From Nitrospirales bacterium (GTDB lineage Bacteria > Nitrospirota > Nitrospiria > Nitrospirales > UBA8639): 50,697 nt of DNA. Shown one piece after another: positions 43,272-50,697 of the stretch. The stretch is from NCBI GenBank assembly GCA_021604005.1, contig BQIV01000035.1, forward strand, positions 1 to 50,697, written 5' to 3'. Below the pieces are notes generated by a model. That model ran no database searches and had not been told where the DNA came from. It was given only the letters and a program-made list of their open reading frames with translations. The position numbers and the translations under genes were made by a program. Each line of letters begins with the position of its first letter. Positions within the stretch are counted from its first letter, which is position 1.

Positions 43272-43991
43272 ATGGAAATGCGTGCCTGCCAAACCTGTGA
43301 ACAACAAAATCCAGACGAAGCAAACTTTTGCTCACGGTGTGGATCAGCATTTGCTGAATCGCACCCAGAAGCCGACCCCAACTCCCACACCCAGGATCAG
43401 TCTGAAACTGAGGCTATTCCCTCTGGAGTCAGTGAAGCGGACTTGTGGAAGTCGGCGATAGGCGTCAGTAAGTCTATTCAATTCAATATTAAAGATGGCT
43501 GGTCTTGGCGACCGGCCTACCAGTATTATCAAGAAAAATTTCGTCTGTTCCAGACACCAGATGGGCCACGTTTTTCTTTGAGCTGGCATTGGCCGGCAGC
43601 CCTGTTAGATTCGTTTTTGTGGTTCCTCTACCGCAAAATGTATATGTTTGCGTTCCTCTATGCGGTTGGGCCCGTTCTTTCAGCCCTGGCATTTGGCGAT
43701 TGGTCCGTAGGAATTGTCTGGCAAATCGGCGCAGGGGTGAGCGCCAATTATTTATACTATTGGCACATTAAAGACAATATTGAGCGGGTTCGGAAATCCT
43801 CTGACCTTGATGCCATGAATCAGATGCAGGTATTAAGGGAAGAGGGAGGAATTCAACCGTATGTCTTATGGCTAGGTGTGGCATTACATCTATTTAAATT
43901 CGGGTTGATTCTTGCGTTGATGAATCAGGATCTCCCTGTGGGTGAGTCACCGATGCCGACAGAACGACCGGCAGATACGAAGTTTTTTTAG
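43272..43991 (+). CDS. Zinc-ribbon membrane protein (DUF2628-like)
   Basis: The 239-residue protein begins MEMRACQTCEQQNPDEANFC followed by SRCG, a CxxC...CxxC zinc ribbon, then a linker and three or four transmembrane segments (MYMFAFLYAVGPVLSALAFG; VGIVWQIGAGVSANYLYYWH; VLWLGVALHLFKFGLILALM). The FWLFYRKMY-like WFLYRKMYMFAF and YLYYWHIKDNIERV resemble DUF2628 proteins. Role unknown. It follows the coiled-coil zinc-ribbon gene by 116 bp in the same direction. Confidence 0.7.
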   Translation: MEMRACQTCEQQNPDEANFCSRCGSAFAESHPEADPNSHTQDQSETEAIPSGVSEADLWKSAIGVSKSIQFNIKDGWSWRPAYQYYQEKFRLFQTPDGPRFSLSWHWPAALLDSFLWFLYRKMYMFAFLYAVGPVLSALAFGDWSVGIVWQIGAGVSANYLYYWHIKDNIERVRKSSDLDAMNQMQVLREEGGIQPYVLWLGVALHLFKFGLILALMNQDLPVGESPMPTERPADTKFF

Positions 43992-44012
43992 TCGTGCCCG
44001 ATAGCGCGAGGG

Positions 44013-44846
44013 TTAAGGCTCTTGCGTCGTTGAAGGGTGATCTGACTGTTCGGTTTGCCACGTAAGCCACGCGTTAAACCATTGATAGTCCGTTTGATAG
44101 GCCGTATGTGTGGCTTCCAGCCGGCTCCCTTTTTCTTTGAGCATGGTATAGGTGCGTGGCCAGTTTTTTGTCCACCACGACTTAAGTTCTCCTGGTGGAT
44201 AAGGATGTCCGTTTCCTTGAACAATTTCTGCGGCGGCTACCACATCGGCAATGAGTCGCCAGCAACGGTCCTTCCCTAAGCCAATTGAGCGAAAGTGTTC
44301 CCGGAGGAGAAAGACGACCCAGAGTTCCGCGCTATGCCGTTTGTTATGTTTAAAGGGCTGGGTTTGCCGTAAGGGAATGGGGTCGAAATATTTGACAATG
44401 GATGTATAGTCCGGGCCGCCATAGCTTCCGGTAATTTCGGCAATGCCTTCCAGCATTCGGGCGAGTTCGACTTCGACGATCGGAGGAGCGGGGGAGGTCT
44501 CTTGTGCAAGTGGATTGGGCGTGGTGAGGAGATCAATGACGGGTTTGAGTTCTCGCAGGCGGTCCACCGCGGCTTTCAGAATTTGTTCTGACTCTATCCA
44601 ATAATCGGCATCGTGTTTGGCTGTGCGTTCTCGGCCAGGCGGAGGGAGAACGGGAGGAATCCAGTGACGCAGGAGCACAAATAAGACATAATTCGGGTCG
44701 CCCCCTTCTTGGGCAACACGTTCCAATGCTCGGTCTGCTCCCAAGGCATTCGCGAAAAATACCTGTGCTTGTTCTTCAACTTCATGCCGTTGGGCTAGGG
44801 TGGCCCACCAGGCGGCCAATTGTTGCCAGGAAATGTGAGAATTCAT
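44013..44846 (-). CDS. Hypothetical soluble protein
   Basis: The 277-residue protein is rich in Trp and helix-forming residues (WQQLAAWWATLAQRHEVEEQA; NYVLFVLLRHWIPPVLPPPG) with no signal peptide or membrane segment. The C-terminal part (KSWWTKNWPRTYTMLKEKGS; YQWFNAWLTWQ) is also Trp-rich. No family is recognised. The start ATG 44846 is preferred to 44912 because the upstream codons give random-looking sequence. It is convergent with the zinc-ribbon gene, with 21 bp between stops. Confidence 0.6.
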   Translation of the reverse strand: MNSHISWQQLAAWWATLAQRHEVEEQAQVFFANALGADRALERVAQEGGDPNYVLFVLLRHWIPPVLPPPGRERTAKHDADYWIESEQILKAAVDRLRELKPVIDLLTTPNPLAQETSPAPPIVEVELARMLEGIAEITGSYGGPDYTSIVKYFDPIPLRQTQPFKHNKRHSAELWVVFLLREHFRSIGLGKDRCWRLIADVVAAAEIVQGNGHPYPPGELKSWWTKNWPRTYTMLKEKGSRLEATHTAYQTDYQWFNAWLTWQTEQSDHPSTTQEP

Positions 44847-45063
44847 AGGACCGGTATTATCGCCACGTGCAAATTGAGATTGCTCGGCATGGTACGTGTT
44901 GGGTAGAAGCAAAGCAAGTCACCTTCGTCGCTCGTGAATCGTATCTCGTGAAGAAAAGACAGAAAACTCTTCTCACGAAATACGAGCGACGGATAAGAGA
45001 TGCCAGGACAAGACAACTGTTTGAGAACTCTTCAATTTTCCGTATAAGCATCAGGAGGAAGAA

Positions 45064-45669
45064 ATGGCGCAGCTGATATTGATTCGACATGGAGAATCGC
45101 AGTGGAATCTAGAAAATCGATTTACCGGATGGGTTGATGTCGACTTGACCCCCAAAGGTATTCAAGAGGCCAAGGATGCGGGAGAGAAGCTTCGCTCGTA
45201 TCGTTTTGATCAAGCCTTTACTTCAGGGCTAAAGCGTGCTCAAGAAACCCTTCGCTTGATTCTTGAAGTCATCGAACAGACTGAGCTTCCTATCGAGCGA
45301 GATGGTGCTCTGAATGAACGAATGTATGGGGATCTTCAAGGGTTAAATAAAACCGAAACCGTTGAGAAGTTTGGTGAGGAACAAGTCAAGCTTTGGCGGA
45401 GAAGTTACGACATTCAACCGCCTGGCGGTGAAAGCCTGAAAGATACTGCTGAGCGTGTGCTTCCCTATTACGATCGCCGTATCCACCCTGAAGTGTTGGC
45501 AGGCAAAACCATACTTGTCGCAGCCCATGGGAATAGTTTACGAGCCCTTGTCATGCATCTTGAACAGTTATCAAAAGAAGAGATTCTTGAAGTCAACATC
45601 CCAACCGGAGCCCCATTGCTCTATGATATTGATGAACGCGGAAAGGTCGTCAATCACCGGTATCTCTAG
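45064..45669 (+). CDS. gpmA: 2,3-bisphosphoglycerate-dependent phosphoglycerate mutase
   Basis: The 201-residue glycolytic enzyme interconverts 3- and 2-phosphoglycerate. The phospho-His lies in LIRHGESQWNLENRFTGWVD, with ERMYGDLQGLNK and the second catalytic His in VAAHGNSLRALVMHLEQLSK. It is shorter than the 250-residue E. coli type, as in many bacteria with the compact form. A strong AGGAGGAAGAA ribosome-binding site precedes ATG. It stands alone and is followed by a terminator. Confidence 0.93.
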   Translation: MAQLILIRHGESQWNLENRFTGWVDVDLTPKGIQEAKDAGEKLRSYRFDQAFTSGLKRAQETLRLILEVIEQTELPIERDGALNERMYGDLQGLNKTETVEKFGEEQVKLWRRSYDIQPPGGESLKDTAERVLPYYDRRIHPEVLAGKTILVAAHGNSLRALVMHLEQLSKEEILEVNIPTGAPLLYDIDERGKVVNHRYL

Positions 45670-45679
45670 TATTGATACA

Positions 45680-45716
45680 CGTGCGTAATGGTCGCACGCT
45701 TGCTTTGCCTTTTCTT
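45680..45716 (+). terminator. Terminator after gpmA
   Basis: CGTGCG (45680-45685) pairs with CGCACG (45693-45698) around TAATGGT, followed by a T-rich tail (TTGCTTTGCCTTTTCTT). Confidence 0.65.
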
Positions 45717-46247
45717 CGTTGTTGTCTCCTTCCCCGAGTTGTATCGTCAGTATGTTTCACTTGTGCTGATACAGCTATCAAGTGGACTCCCCTGCGTATC
45801 TCTTTGTGAGAGTAATATATCTTTTTGGATACACTGCCTTCCTGTGCAGGTCCTACGCCATCCGGCCTCCTAAGGTCATCCGACCTGTTTCCATTTGCCA
45901 TTTTCCCATTTAACCGCAACAGTCGAAAGTCGTGATCTCTATTTCTACGTCATGAAGCGCATGTGACTCACTGGCATTTCTTTTGCGTTTCCAATTTGAG
46001 TGAGAATGCTGATGTTCTCTTTGTCTCGGCTGGGAGTCTGTATTGCCACAGCTCGAATGTGCGTGATCACGCTTGTAGTCAGCCGAAGCAATGAAAAAGT
46101 TCAGCTATCGAAATGCAAAGTCGATCATGAGATTGGCTACATACAATAGTGAAGTTTTGCGGCAACTGGAGCCTGTAGGTGTATGTTCTCCCCATGTGTC
46201 TACATTCAAGGGTAACGCTTTATGCCCATTCCGTTAAGGAGAAAAAT
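45717..46247. other. Intergenic region before the subtilase gene
   Basis: About 530 bp without a supported gene or recognised repeat. The promoter of the protease gene should lie here. A minus-strand frame at 45650-45919 looks random. Confidence 0.45.
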
Positions 46248-48350
46248 ATGAAACAGAGTCACGGTACAACAACAAGTCTTGCTGTTCTTCTCATTCTGTC
46301 CTTCTTCAATGTTCTTTCCCCGCTCTATGCGCAGAATTCTGAGACGCAACCACGGTTTATTCCTGGGGAAGTTATTGTCAAAATGAAACCATCCGGTAAT
46401 GCAGACGCGATGGCCCGCTCAATCTTTGGTGTTGAAATGAGGGGAAAGAAGACATCTGGAGGCGAAGTCGTCATTACGGTGAGTCCGGCTATGAGACAAC
46501 GGTTTTCCGATGCTCAGATAATTGATGAAACGCTAGCTTTAGTTCAAGAGCTGAACCAACGTCCGGATGTCGAGTACGCACAACCGAATTATATTCTCGA
46601 ACGGCAAACCACCCCAGATGATTCCCGGTATGGTGAGCAATGGTCCTATTTCACGAATGGGTCAGGAGATGGCGAATCTCCCGGCGGCATCGGTTTGCCG
46701 GAAGCATGGGATGTGACCACGGGAAGTCCGGATATCGTTGTTGCGGTATTGGATACGGGAATATTGCCGGAACATCCTGATATCGAAGGGTCGCCAAATC
46801 TCATAGATGGTTATGACATGATTACTGATCCGTTTATGGGCAACGATGGGGACGGCCGGGATGCCGATCCAACCGATACGGGAGATGCTATTCAAGCGTT
46901 TGAATGTGGAAACGGCCCCCCACAAGATCGGGACAACAGTTGGCACGGGACGCATGTGGCCGGAACCGTAGGTGTTGGGAGAACCAACAATTCGCTTGGT
47001 ATGGCTGGCGTGAATTGGAATACGAAGATTCAAGCCGTTCGTGTTCTCGGAAAATGCGGTGGGACGACAGCCGATATTATTGATGCCATCCGGTGGGCGG
47101 CAGGGCTGGATGTTCCTGATGTTCCCACAAATGAAACTCCTGCCAAGGTCATCAATATGAGCTTAGGCGCATCTGGTGTGAACTGTCCCACACAAGACCT
47201 TGCGACGCAAGCGGCTATTCGAGATGCCGTTCTTGCGGGTACGACCGTTGTGGTTGCTGCCGGAAACGACGCCATTGATGCTTCGCAAGCGACACCGGCC
47301 AGCTGTGATAATGTGATTGCGGTTGCGGCTGGCGACGTTCACGGTCATTTAGTTTCGCGATATTCCAACTTCGGGCAGACGATCGACATTTTGGCACCTG
47401 GTGGAGACCTTGCTCGTGGCCCGGCAGGTGGTGTGCTCAGCATGGTGGAAGGCGGGTACGCATTGTATAACGGGACATCGATGGCGGCTCCTCATGTCGC
47501 CGGTGTTGTTGCACTCATTCTTTCTGAAAGTCCAGAGTTGCTTCCAGGACAGATTGAGGCCACATTGAAGCATGATGCGCTCCCGCGTGACGACCATCAA
47601 TGTCCCAAAGCCTGTGGCGCTGGATTGCTTCAAGCGAAATTTGATCGTTCATCAGAGGAAGCCGATCTTGGAGTGCAAGTCGTTGTCATTCCAGAAATGG
47701 GCAAGGTTGACGATGCATTGACCTATTCCGTGACGGTCACCAATCATGGACCGGGTGAGGCAACAGGAGTCATGCTGACCAATACGTTACCCCAAGAGGT
47801 CGAACTCATTTCGAAAGAGATCAATCATGGAACCTGTACCGGAGATTCAGTTGTAACGTGCGATGTGGATTCCTTACCGAATGGTTTTCATGCTCGATTA
47901 ACGATAGTGGTCAACGCTGGAATGGCCGGTTCCATCACGAATCATACCGAAGTCAAAGGAGATCTTCCTGATGAAAATATGAGTAACAATATTGCATCGG
48001 CCATCACCGTCATTGACGATGCTGGTGAACCTCCTCCAACACTGATTCCCGTAGCTCCCCCTTCGACGAACGGTGAACTTACAGAATTTCGGCAGATGGA
48101 CCTGTATCAGGTGAAGGTTGAGACTCAAGGCGAGTACCGGTTCGAAACAGCAGGAGACACGGATGTCATGATGACACTCTATGGGCCGAATAATAGACAT
48201 TCGCGCGTGGCGCAAGATTTAGATGGTGGGGATGGCGTCAATGCAAAGATCGTTGAATCTTTGCAGCCAGGCACCTATTTTGTAGAAGTGAGACATCAGT
48301 CGATTTTTGGATTTGGAGAATATGAAGTATCCGTGCAGAGAACAAAGTAG
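46248..48350 (+). CDS. Secreted subtilisin-like serine protease (S8) with DUF11 and PPC-like domains
   Basis: The 700-residue precursor has a signal peptide (LAVLLILSFFNVLSPLYAQ), a propeptide-type segment (FIPGEVIVKMKPSG...PDVEYAQPNYILERQ) and an S8 catalytic domain (about residues 135-455). The triad is visible: Asp in VVAVLDTGILPEHPD, His in SWHGTHVAGTVG and Ser in YNGTSMAAPHVAGVVALIL. A DUF11-like beta-sandwich (about 475-585; LTYSVTVTNHGPGEATGVML) and a PPC-like C-terminal domain (about 610-700) follow. GGAG lies 7 bp before ATG. It is exported and probably self-processed. Confidence 0.92.
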   Translation: MKQSHGTTTSLAVLLILSFFNVLSPLYAQNSETQPRFIPGEVIVKMKPSGNADAMARSIFGVEMRGKKTSGGEVVITVSPAMRQRFSDAQIIDETLALVQELNQRPDVEYAQPNYILERQTTPDDSRYGEQWSYFTNGSGDGESPGGIGLPEAWDVTTGSPDIVVAVLDTGILPEHPDIEGSPNLIDGYDMITDPFMGNDGDGRDADPTDTGDAIQAFECGNGPPQDRDNSWHGTHVAGTVGVGRTNNSLGMAGVNWNTKIQAVRVLGKCGGTTADIIDAIRWAAGLDVPDVPTNETPAKVINMSLGASGVNCPTQDLATQAAIRDAVLAGTTVVVAAGNDAIDASQATPASCDNVIAVAAGDVHGHLVSRYSNFGQTIDILAPGGDLARGPAGGVLSMVEGGYALYNGTSMAAPHVAGVVALILSESPELLPGQIEATLKHDALPRDDHQCPKACGAGLLQAKFDRSSEEADLGVQVVVIPEMGKVDDALTYSVTVTNHGPGEATGVMLTNTLPQEVELISKEINHGTCTGDSVVTCDVDSLPNGFHARLTIVVNAGMAGSITNHTEVKGDLPDENMSNNIASAITVIDDAGEPPPTLIPVAPPSTNGELTEFRQMDLYQVKVETQGEYRFETAGDTDVMMTLYGPNNRHSRVAQDLDGGDGVNAKIVESLQPGTYFVEVRHQSIFGFGEYEVSVQRTK

Positions 48351-48392
48351 TGAATTATAGAGAGAAAAAACTTTAACCTCTACACACGACAA

Positions 48393-48429
48393 CCGCCCTG
48401 CCCAGCATCCTGGGGAGGGCGGATTGTTT
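48393..48429 (+). terminator. Terminator after the subtilase gene
   Basis: CCGCCCT (48393-48399) pairs with AGGGCGG (48416-48422), and an inner CCCA/TGGG pair closes a GCATCC loop. ATTGTTT follows. Confidence 0.8.
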
Positions 48430-48605
48430 AAGGATGCGGATTCTCCAAACTGTTTTAGTGGTTGTTTGAGTTTACCCAAAACACTACCCCTTCGTTTTCT
48501 CTTTCAACTAACACATTTCTATCCCCTCGCCCCCATTAGATGGGGGAGAGAGTTAAGGTGAGGATGAACATACCAAGGTCCCACAAAACTCAGGGCCATA
48601 TGGCA

Positions 48606-48632
48606 TAATTAGTCTAATTAGTCTAATTTATC
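48606..48632 (+). promoter_or_regulatory. Three tandem 9-bp iterons upstream of the Phd/PIN module
   Basis: TAATTAGTC, TAATTAGTC and TAATTTATC follow each other without a gap and lie directly before a TATAAT box (48642-48647). This is where a Phd-type antitoxin would bind to repress its own operon. Confidence 0.65.
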
Positions 48633-48666
48633 TATTTAGCATATAATAGATGAAGGAGGTTTTTCT

Positions 48667-48918
48667 ATGCAATATGTCTCGGCAACAGACGCAAAACAAA
48701 AACTTGCCGCTATGCTCGATGCAGCGCAGCGTGAACCAATCGTCATCAGACGTCAGAAGCGCGATGTCGCCGTCCTACTCTCTGCACAGGAATATGAACG
48801 CATGCGTGCCTTTAACCGCGAAGAATTTGAGCAGTTTTGTGATCGAGTAGGAAGGCAAGCAAAGGCCAGTGGTCTCACAGAAAAGAAATTGAACCGGATT
48901 CTGGCCCATGAGGGCTAG
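48667..48918 (+). CDS. Phd/YefM-type antitoxin
   Basis: The 83-residue protein begins MQYVSATDAKQKLAAMLDAA, the Phd/YefM DNA-binding fold (IVIRRQKRDVAVLLSAQEYERM), and ends in a helical tail that would wrap the toxin. GGAGG lies 8 bp before ATG. It overlaps the toxin gene start by 11 bp, and iterons upstream suggest autorepression. Confidence 0.9.
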   Translation: MQYVSATDAKQKLAAMLDAAQREPIVIRRQKRDVAVLLSAQEYERMRAFNREEFEQFCDRVGRQAKASGLTEKKLNRILAHEG

Positions 48919-49333
48919 AAAACGTGTCGTGCTAGATACGAACATGCTGGTCAGCCGCTTGTTGACCCCTGGGTCGGTCCCGGCTCAAGCGGTACATAAG
49001 GCTATTCAGGAAGCAGATATACTCATGTCAGAGGCAACCGTGGCGGAGCTTGCCGATGTGCTCAACCGGAAAAAGTTTGACGACTATGTCAGTGTGGAAG
49101 ACCGACAAAAGTTTCTCCGCCTTTTGATCAAAGTCGTAGACATGGTTCCGATTAATACAACGGTATCAGTGTGTCGAGACCCCAAAGATAATATGTTCTT
49201 AGAGCTGGCCATCAATGGTGAAGCTAATATAATCGTGACGGGTGATGATGATCTACTGGCCCTCAATCCTTTTCGAAACATAGAAATTGTGACACCAGCT
49301 GTATTCTTGGAAATGGCAGAGAACCAAAATTGA
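48908..49333 (+). CDS. PIN-domain toxin (COG1569-type)
   Basis: The 141-residue protein is a PIN-family ribonuclease toxin. Acidic metal-binding residues are visible in VVLDTNMLVSRLL, SEATVAELADVL, CRDPKDNMFLELAI and VTGDDDLLAL. Such proteins cleave RNA when free and are neutralised by the antitoxin. Its start overlaps the Phd-like antitoxin gene, so the two are translationally coupled. Phd-type antitoxins usually pair with Doc; pairing with a PIN toxin is also known. Confidence 0.9.
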   Translation: MRARKRVVLDTNMLVSRLLTPGSVPAQAVHKAIQEADILMSEATVAELADVLNRKKFDDYVSVEDRQKFLRLLIKVVDMVPINTTVSVCRDPKDNMFLELAINGEANIIVTGDDDLLALNPFRNIEIVTPAVFLEMAENQN

Positions 49334-49674
49334 TAGAGCTACCGTAGAAAGACAGAAACCCTACAATCGCGTTGTGCAAAAATAAGAATGCCCCTATTTT
49401 CTCCATTTTTCATTTTCCCCATTTCTGGCCAGTCTCTCTCACTGTACCTCTCCCTATCAGAGAGATGTCTGAGTTCCTCTAAGGAACTCAGGGTGAGGGT
49501 GAAGATGTTGAATCTGTCTCAAGGCCTATGATTGAGCCTCACGTAGCCCAGGGCTGATAAATTTCCTCTACCATCGAATTTCAGGACTGGATGATGTGAT
49601 CAGTCTTAGGGAAGGTATTAGAGATTGCCTGCGAATAGGCTCCAATATAATTTGTCTATGATATCATTCCTTGC
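49334..49674. other. Convergent intergenic region between two TA modules
   Basis: Contains a perfect hairpin CTGAGTTCC-TCTAA-GGAACTCAG at 49469-49491, a possible terminator or REP-like element. No gene is seen. Confidence 0.5.
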
Positions 49675-50091
49675 TTAGTGCGATGGCATGACCAGAGGAA
49701 TTTTTTGTCGACGATTCTTGCGGTAAATTAAAAAATCGTCATCAATGGTGAGGACTGAACTTTTAGGAGAGAGCTCCGCCATGCGAACTAAACAGGCATC
49801 GGCGAGAGACATGGGTACATCGGCATAATGAACGAGTAGTTTATCGACGGTGGCCACTTCGTTTTCTAACCTGAAAGAAGTGGTGATAACTCCACGCTTC
49901 ACCATTTCCAAGACAGAGTGAGCCCCGTTGTGAGAACGACGTAGAAGAAAACAGGCTTCAGCCAGGACGGCTTCACATGACAGAAAAGGCGGTTCTGCTT
50001 GCTCCCAGACAGTCTTGGTCCAATCATGAAAATGATCACGACGATTTAGAAACGCGACGAGCGGACCAGTATCCAACAGGATCTGGTTCAC
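49675..50091 (-). CDS. VapC-like PIN-domain toxin
   Basis: The 138-residue PIN ribonuclease has Asp in ILLDTGPLVAFLNRRDHFHD, Glu in CEAVLAEACFLL, Asp in SLADACLVRMAE and Asp residues in LTIDDDFLIYRK. It would cut tRNA or other RNA when unrepressed. The start is GTG 50091, 3 bp after the antitoxin stop. The preceding ribbon-helix-helix gene is its antitoxin. Confidence 0.9.
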   Translation of the reverse strand: MNQILLDTGPLVAFLNRRDHFHDWTKTVWEQAEPPFLSCEAVLAEACFLLRRSHNGAHSVLEMVKRGVITTSFRLENEVATVDKLLVHYADVPMSLADACLVRMAELSPKSSVLTIDDDFLIYRKNRRQKIPLVMPSH

Positions 50092-50094
50092 GCG

Positions 50095-50337
50095 TCAATG
50101 TCCAAAGCCATCTAAGTGGGCTTTGTTGGTTGAAAGATCTTTGGGACCAGTCAAGCAGCCTACGAGGTCCTTGGCAAGATCGAGAGCGGACCCCTGTGGC
50201 AGTCCGTTGGGAACAGACAGGTAGATTTCGAGCGCTTCACGAACAATGTCAGACTGTGTCAGTCCTGAGTGTTTTGACACGGCGATTAACTTTGTCGAGA
50301 GTGCATCATCAAGTTTGAACGAGACCGTTTTCATCAT
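50095..50337 (-). CDS. Ribbon-helix-helix antitoxin of the PIN module
   Basis: The 80-residue protein begins MMKTVSFKLDDALSTKLIAV and has the RHH DNA-binding pattern (SGLTQSDIVREALEIYL), followed by a C-terminal toxin-binding tail. It neutralises the following VapC-like toxin and probably represses its own operon through the inverted repeat at 50389. The gene is the first of the two-gene operon. Confidence 0.88.
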   Translation of the reverse strand: MMKTVSFKLDDALSTKLIAVSKHSGLTQSDIVREALEIYLSVPNGLPQGSALDLAKDLVGCLTGPKDLSTNKAHLDGFGH

Positions 50338-50388
50338 TGTTCTCTCCGTGGGCAGACAAACCGTCTGACTACCGATTCGGCTGAATGG

Positions 50389-50435
50389 GTAATACGTTAT
50401 GTAGAAATCGTATTACATACTCAAAAACTTGTCAA
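50389..50435 (-). promoter_or_regulatory. Promoter and operator of the RHH/PIN module
   Basis: On the minus strand TTGACA (50435-50430) and TACGAT (50412-50407) are spaced by 17 bp. An inverted repeat GTAATACG (50389-50396)/CGTATTAC (50409-50416) with a 12-bp spacer covers the -10 and start region, a natural place for autorepression. Confidence 0.7.
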
Positions 50436-50577
50436 TGTGAGGATTTTCTCTCTACACCTATGTTCTCACAGAATGTGGGGTGCGTGTTCGCCTTCCTATA
50501 GACTCATGAAGAGAAATATGAGTTAGCCACACAGAATCTCACAAAAATAAGAATGTCCCTGACGACTCCCCACAAAA

Positions 50578-50697
50578 TCACCCTGCATGAATTTTCTTGA
50601 GTTGCTGTCGAAGTTGAACGCAGGCTAGGCGAACGTGCCGTTTGGAGAGGACGTCAGTCCCTCGCCGTAAGACGTATCGCCCAAGTGTCACGAAGGA
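50578..50697 (-). CDS. Partial 3' end of an unidentified gene
   Basis: The frame is open from the window edge to TGA 50578 and gives 39 C-terminal residues (GRYVLRRGTDVLSKRHVRL...QLRQQLKKIHAG). The sequence is rich in Arg and Lys and reads like a real protein end, but no family is recognised from so little. It is transcribed toward the TA module. Confidence 0.4.
   Translation of the reverse strand, partial: SFVTLGRYVLRRGTDVLSKRHVRLACVQLRQQLKKIHAG

Larger units (their letters stand above)
48351..48666. other. Intergenic region with terminator and TA operator
   Basis: Holds the protease terminator (48393-48429), a GC-rich REP-like block around 48520-48560 (CGCCCCCATTAGATGGGGG hairpin) and the promoter and iterons of the following TA module. 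Confidence 0.55.

Noticed and set aside
48606-48632. Start of a CRISPR array
   Set aside because: Only three 9-bp units without spacers; better explained as operator iterons.

Overview
The window looks like a chromosomal segment of a Nitrospirota bacterium, most probably Nitrospira-like. It has moderate GC, an N-acetylglutaminylglutamine amide (NAGGN) osmolyte cluster next to an OPT transporter, an ECF42-type sigma factor with DGPF/YCII proteins, and many small lipoproteins with a Nitrospira flavour. This is inference: there is no rRNA or other marker to prove it. NAGGN synthesis would suit a halotolerant or marine lineage.

Left end (1-3400): a partial membrane protein, then a tRNA-fMet gene whose anticodon loop is split by a group I intron. 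The intron carries a frameshifted PD-(D/E)XK homing endonuclease whose 3' end lies inside the ribozyme core. A divergent DNA-alkylation repair pair (ogt and an Ada-AlkA fusion) follows, with a perfect 16-bp inverted repeat between them.

3700-10300: a four-gene NAGGN cluster (amidotransferase, GNAT/ATP-grasp synthetase, M42 peptidase, OPT transporter). 10600-15200: an RND efflux adaptor and pump. 15400-21400: an ECF42 sigma factor followed by three YCII/DGPF proteins, a VOC protein, a DUF1579-like protein, a BNR-repeat protein and a MoaD/ThiS-like protein. The sigma factor's probable promoter (TGTCGA-N16/17-CGAC) stands before each YCII gene, so the locus reads as one self-contained regulon.

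21400-27400: a remodelled region with a tandem-SBP MltF-like transglycosylase, two decayed MazF copies (one still behind its antitoxin), a class 3 lipase lipoprotein, a broken IS1595-type transposase and a truncated outer-membrane protein. A 19-bp dispersed repeat sits at the breakpoints, and a longer noncoding repeat occurs twice.

27400-45700: mostly housekeeping and envelope genes: acetyltransferase, YjbQ, MtgA, a small c-type cytochrome, a chemotaxis receptor, lipoproteins, an AI-2E transporter, MlaA, an RpoD/RpoS-type sigma factor, a pentapeptide-repeat protein, an HD-GYP protein, two zinc-ribbon proteins and phosphoglycerate mutase.

45700-50697: a secreted subtilase and two PIN-toxin TA modules, each with a recognisable operator-like repeat, then the 3' end of an unknown gene. 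No CRISPR array, rRNA, prophage or replication origin was seen.
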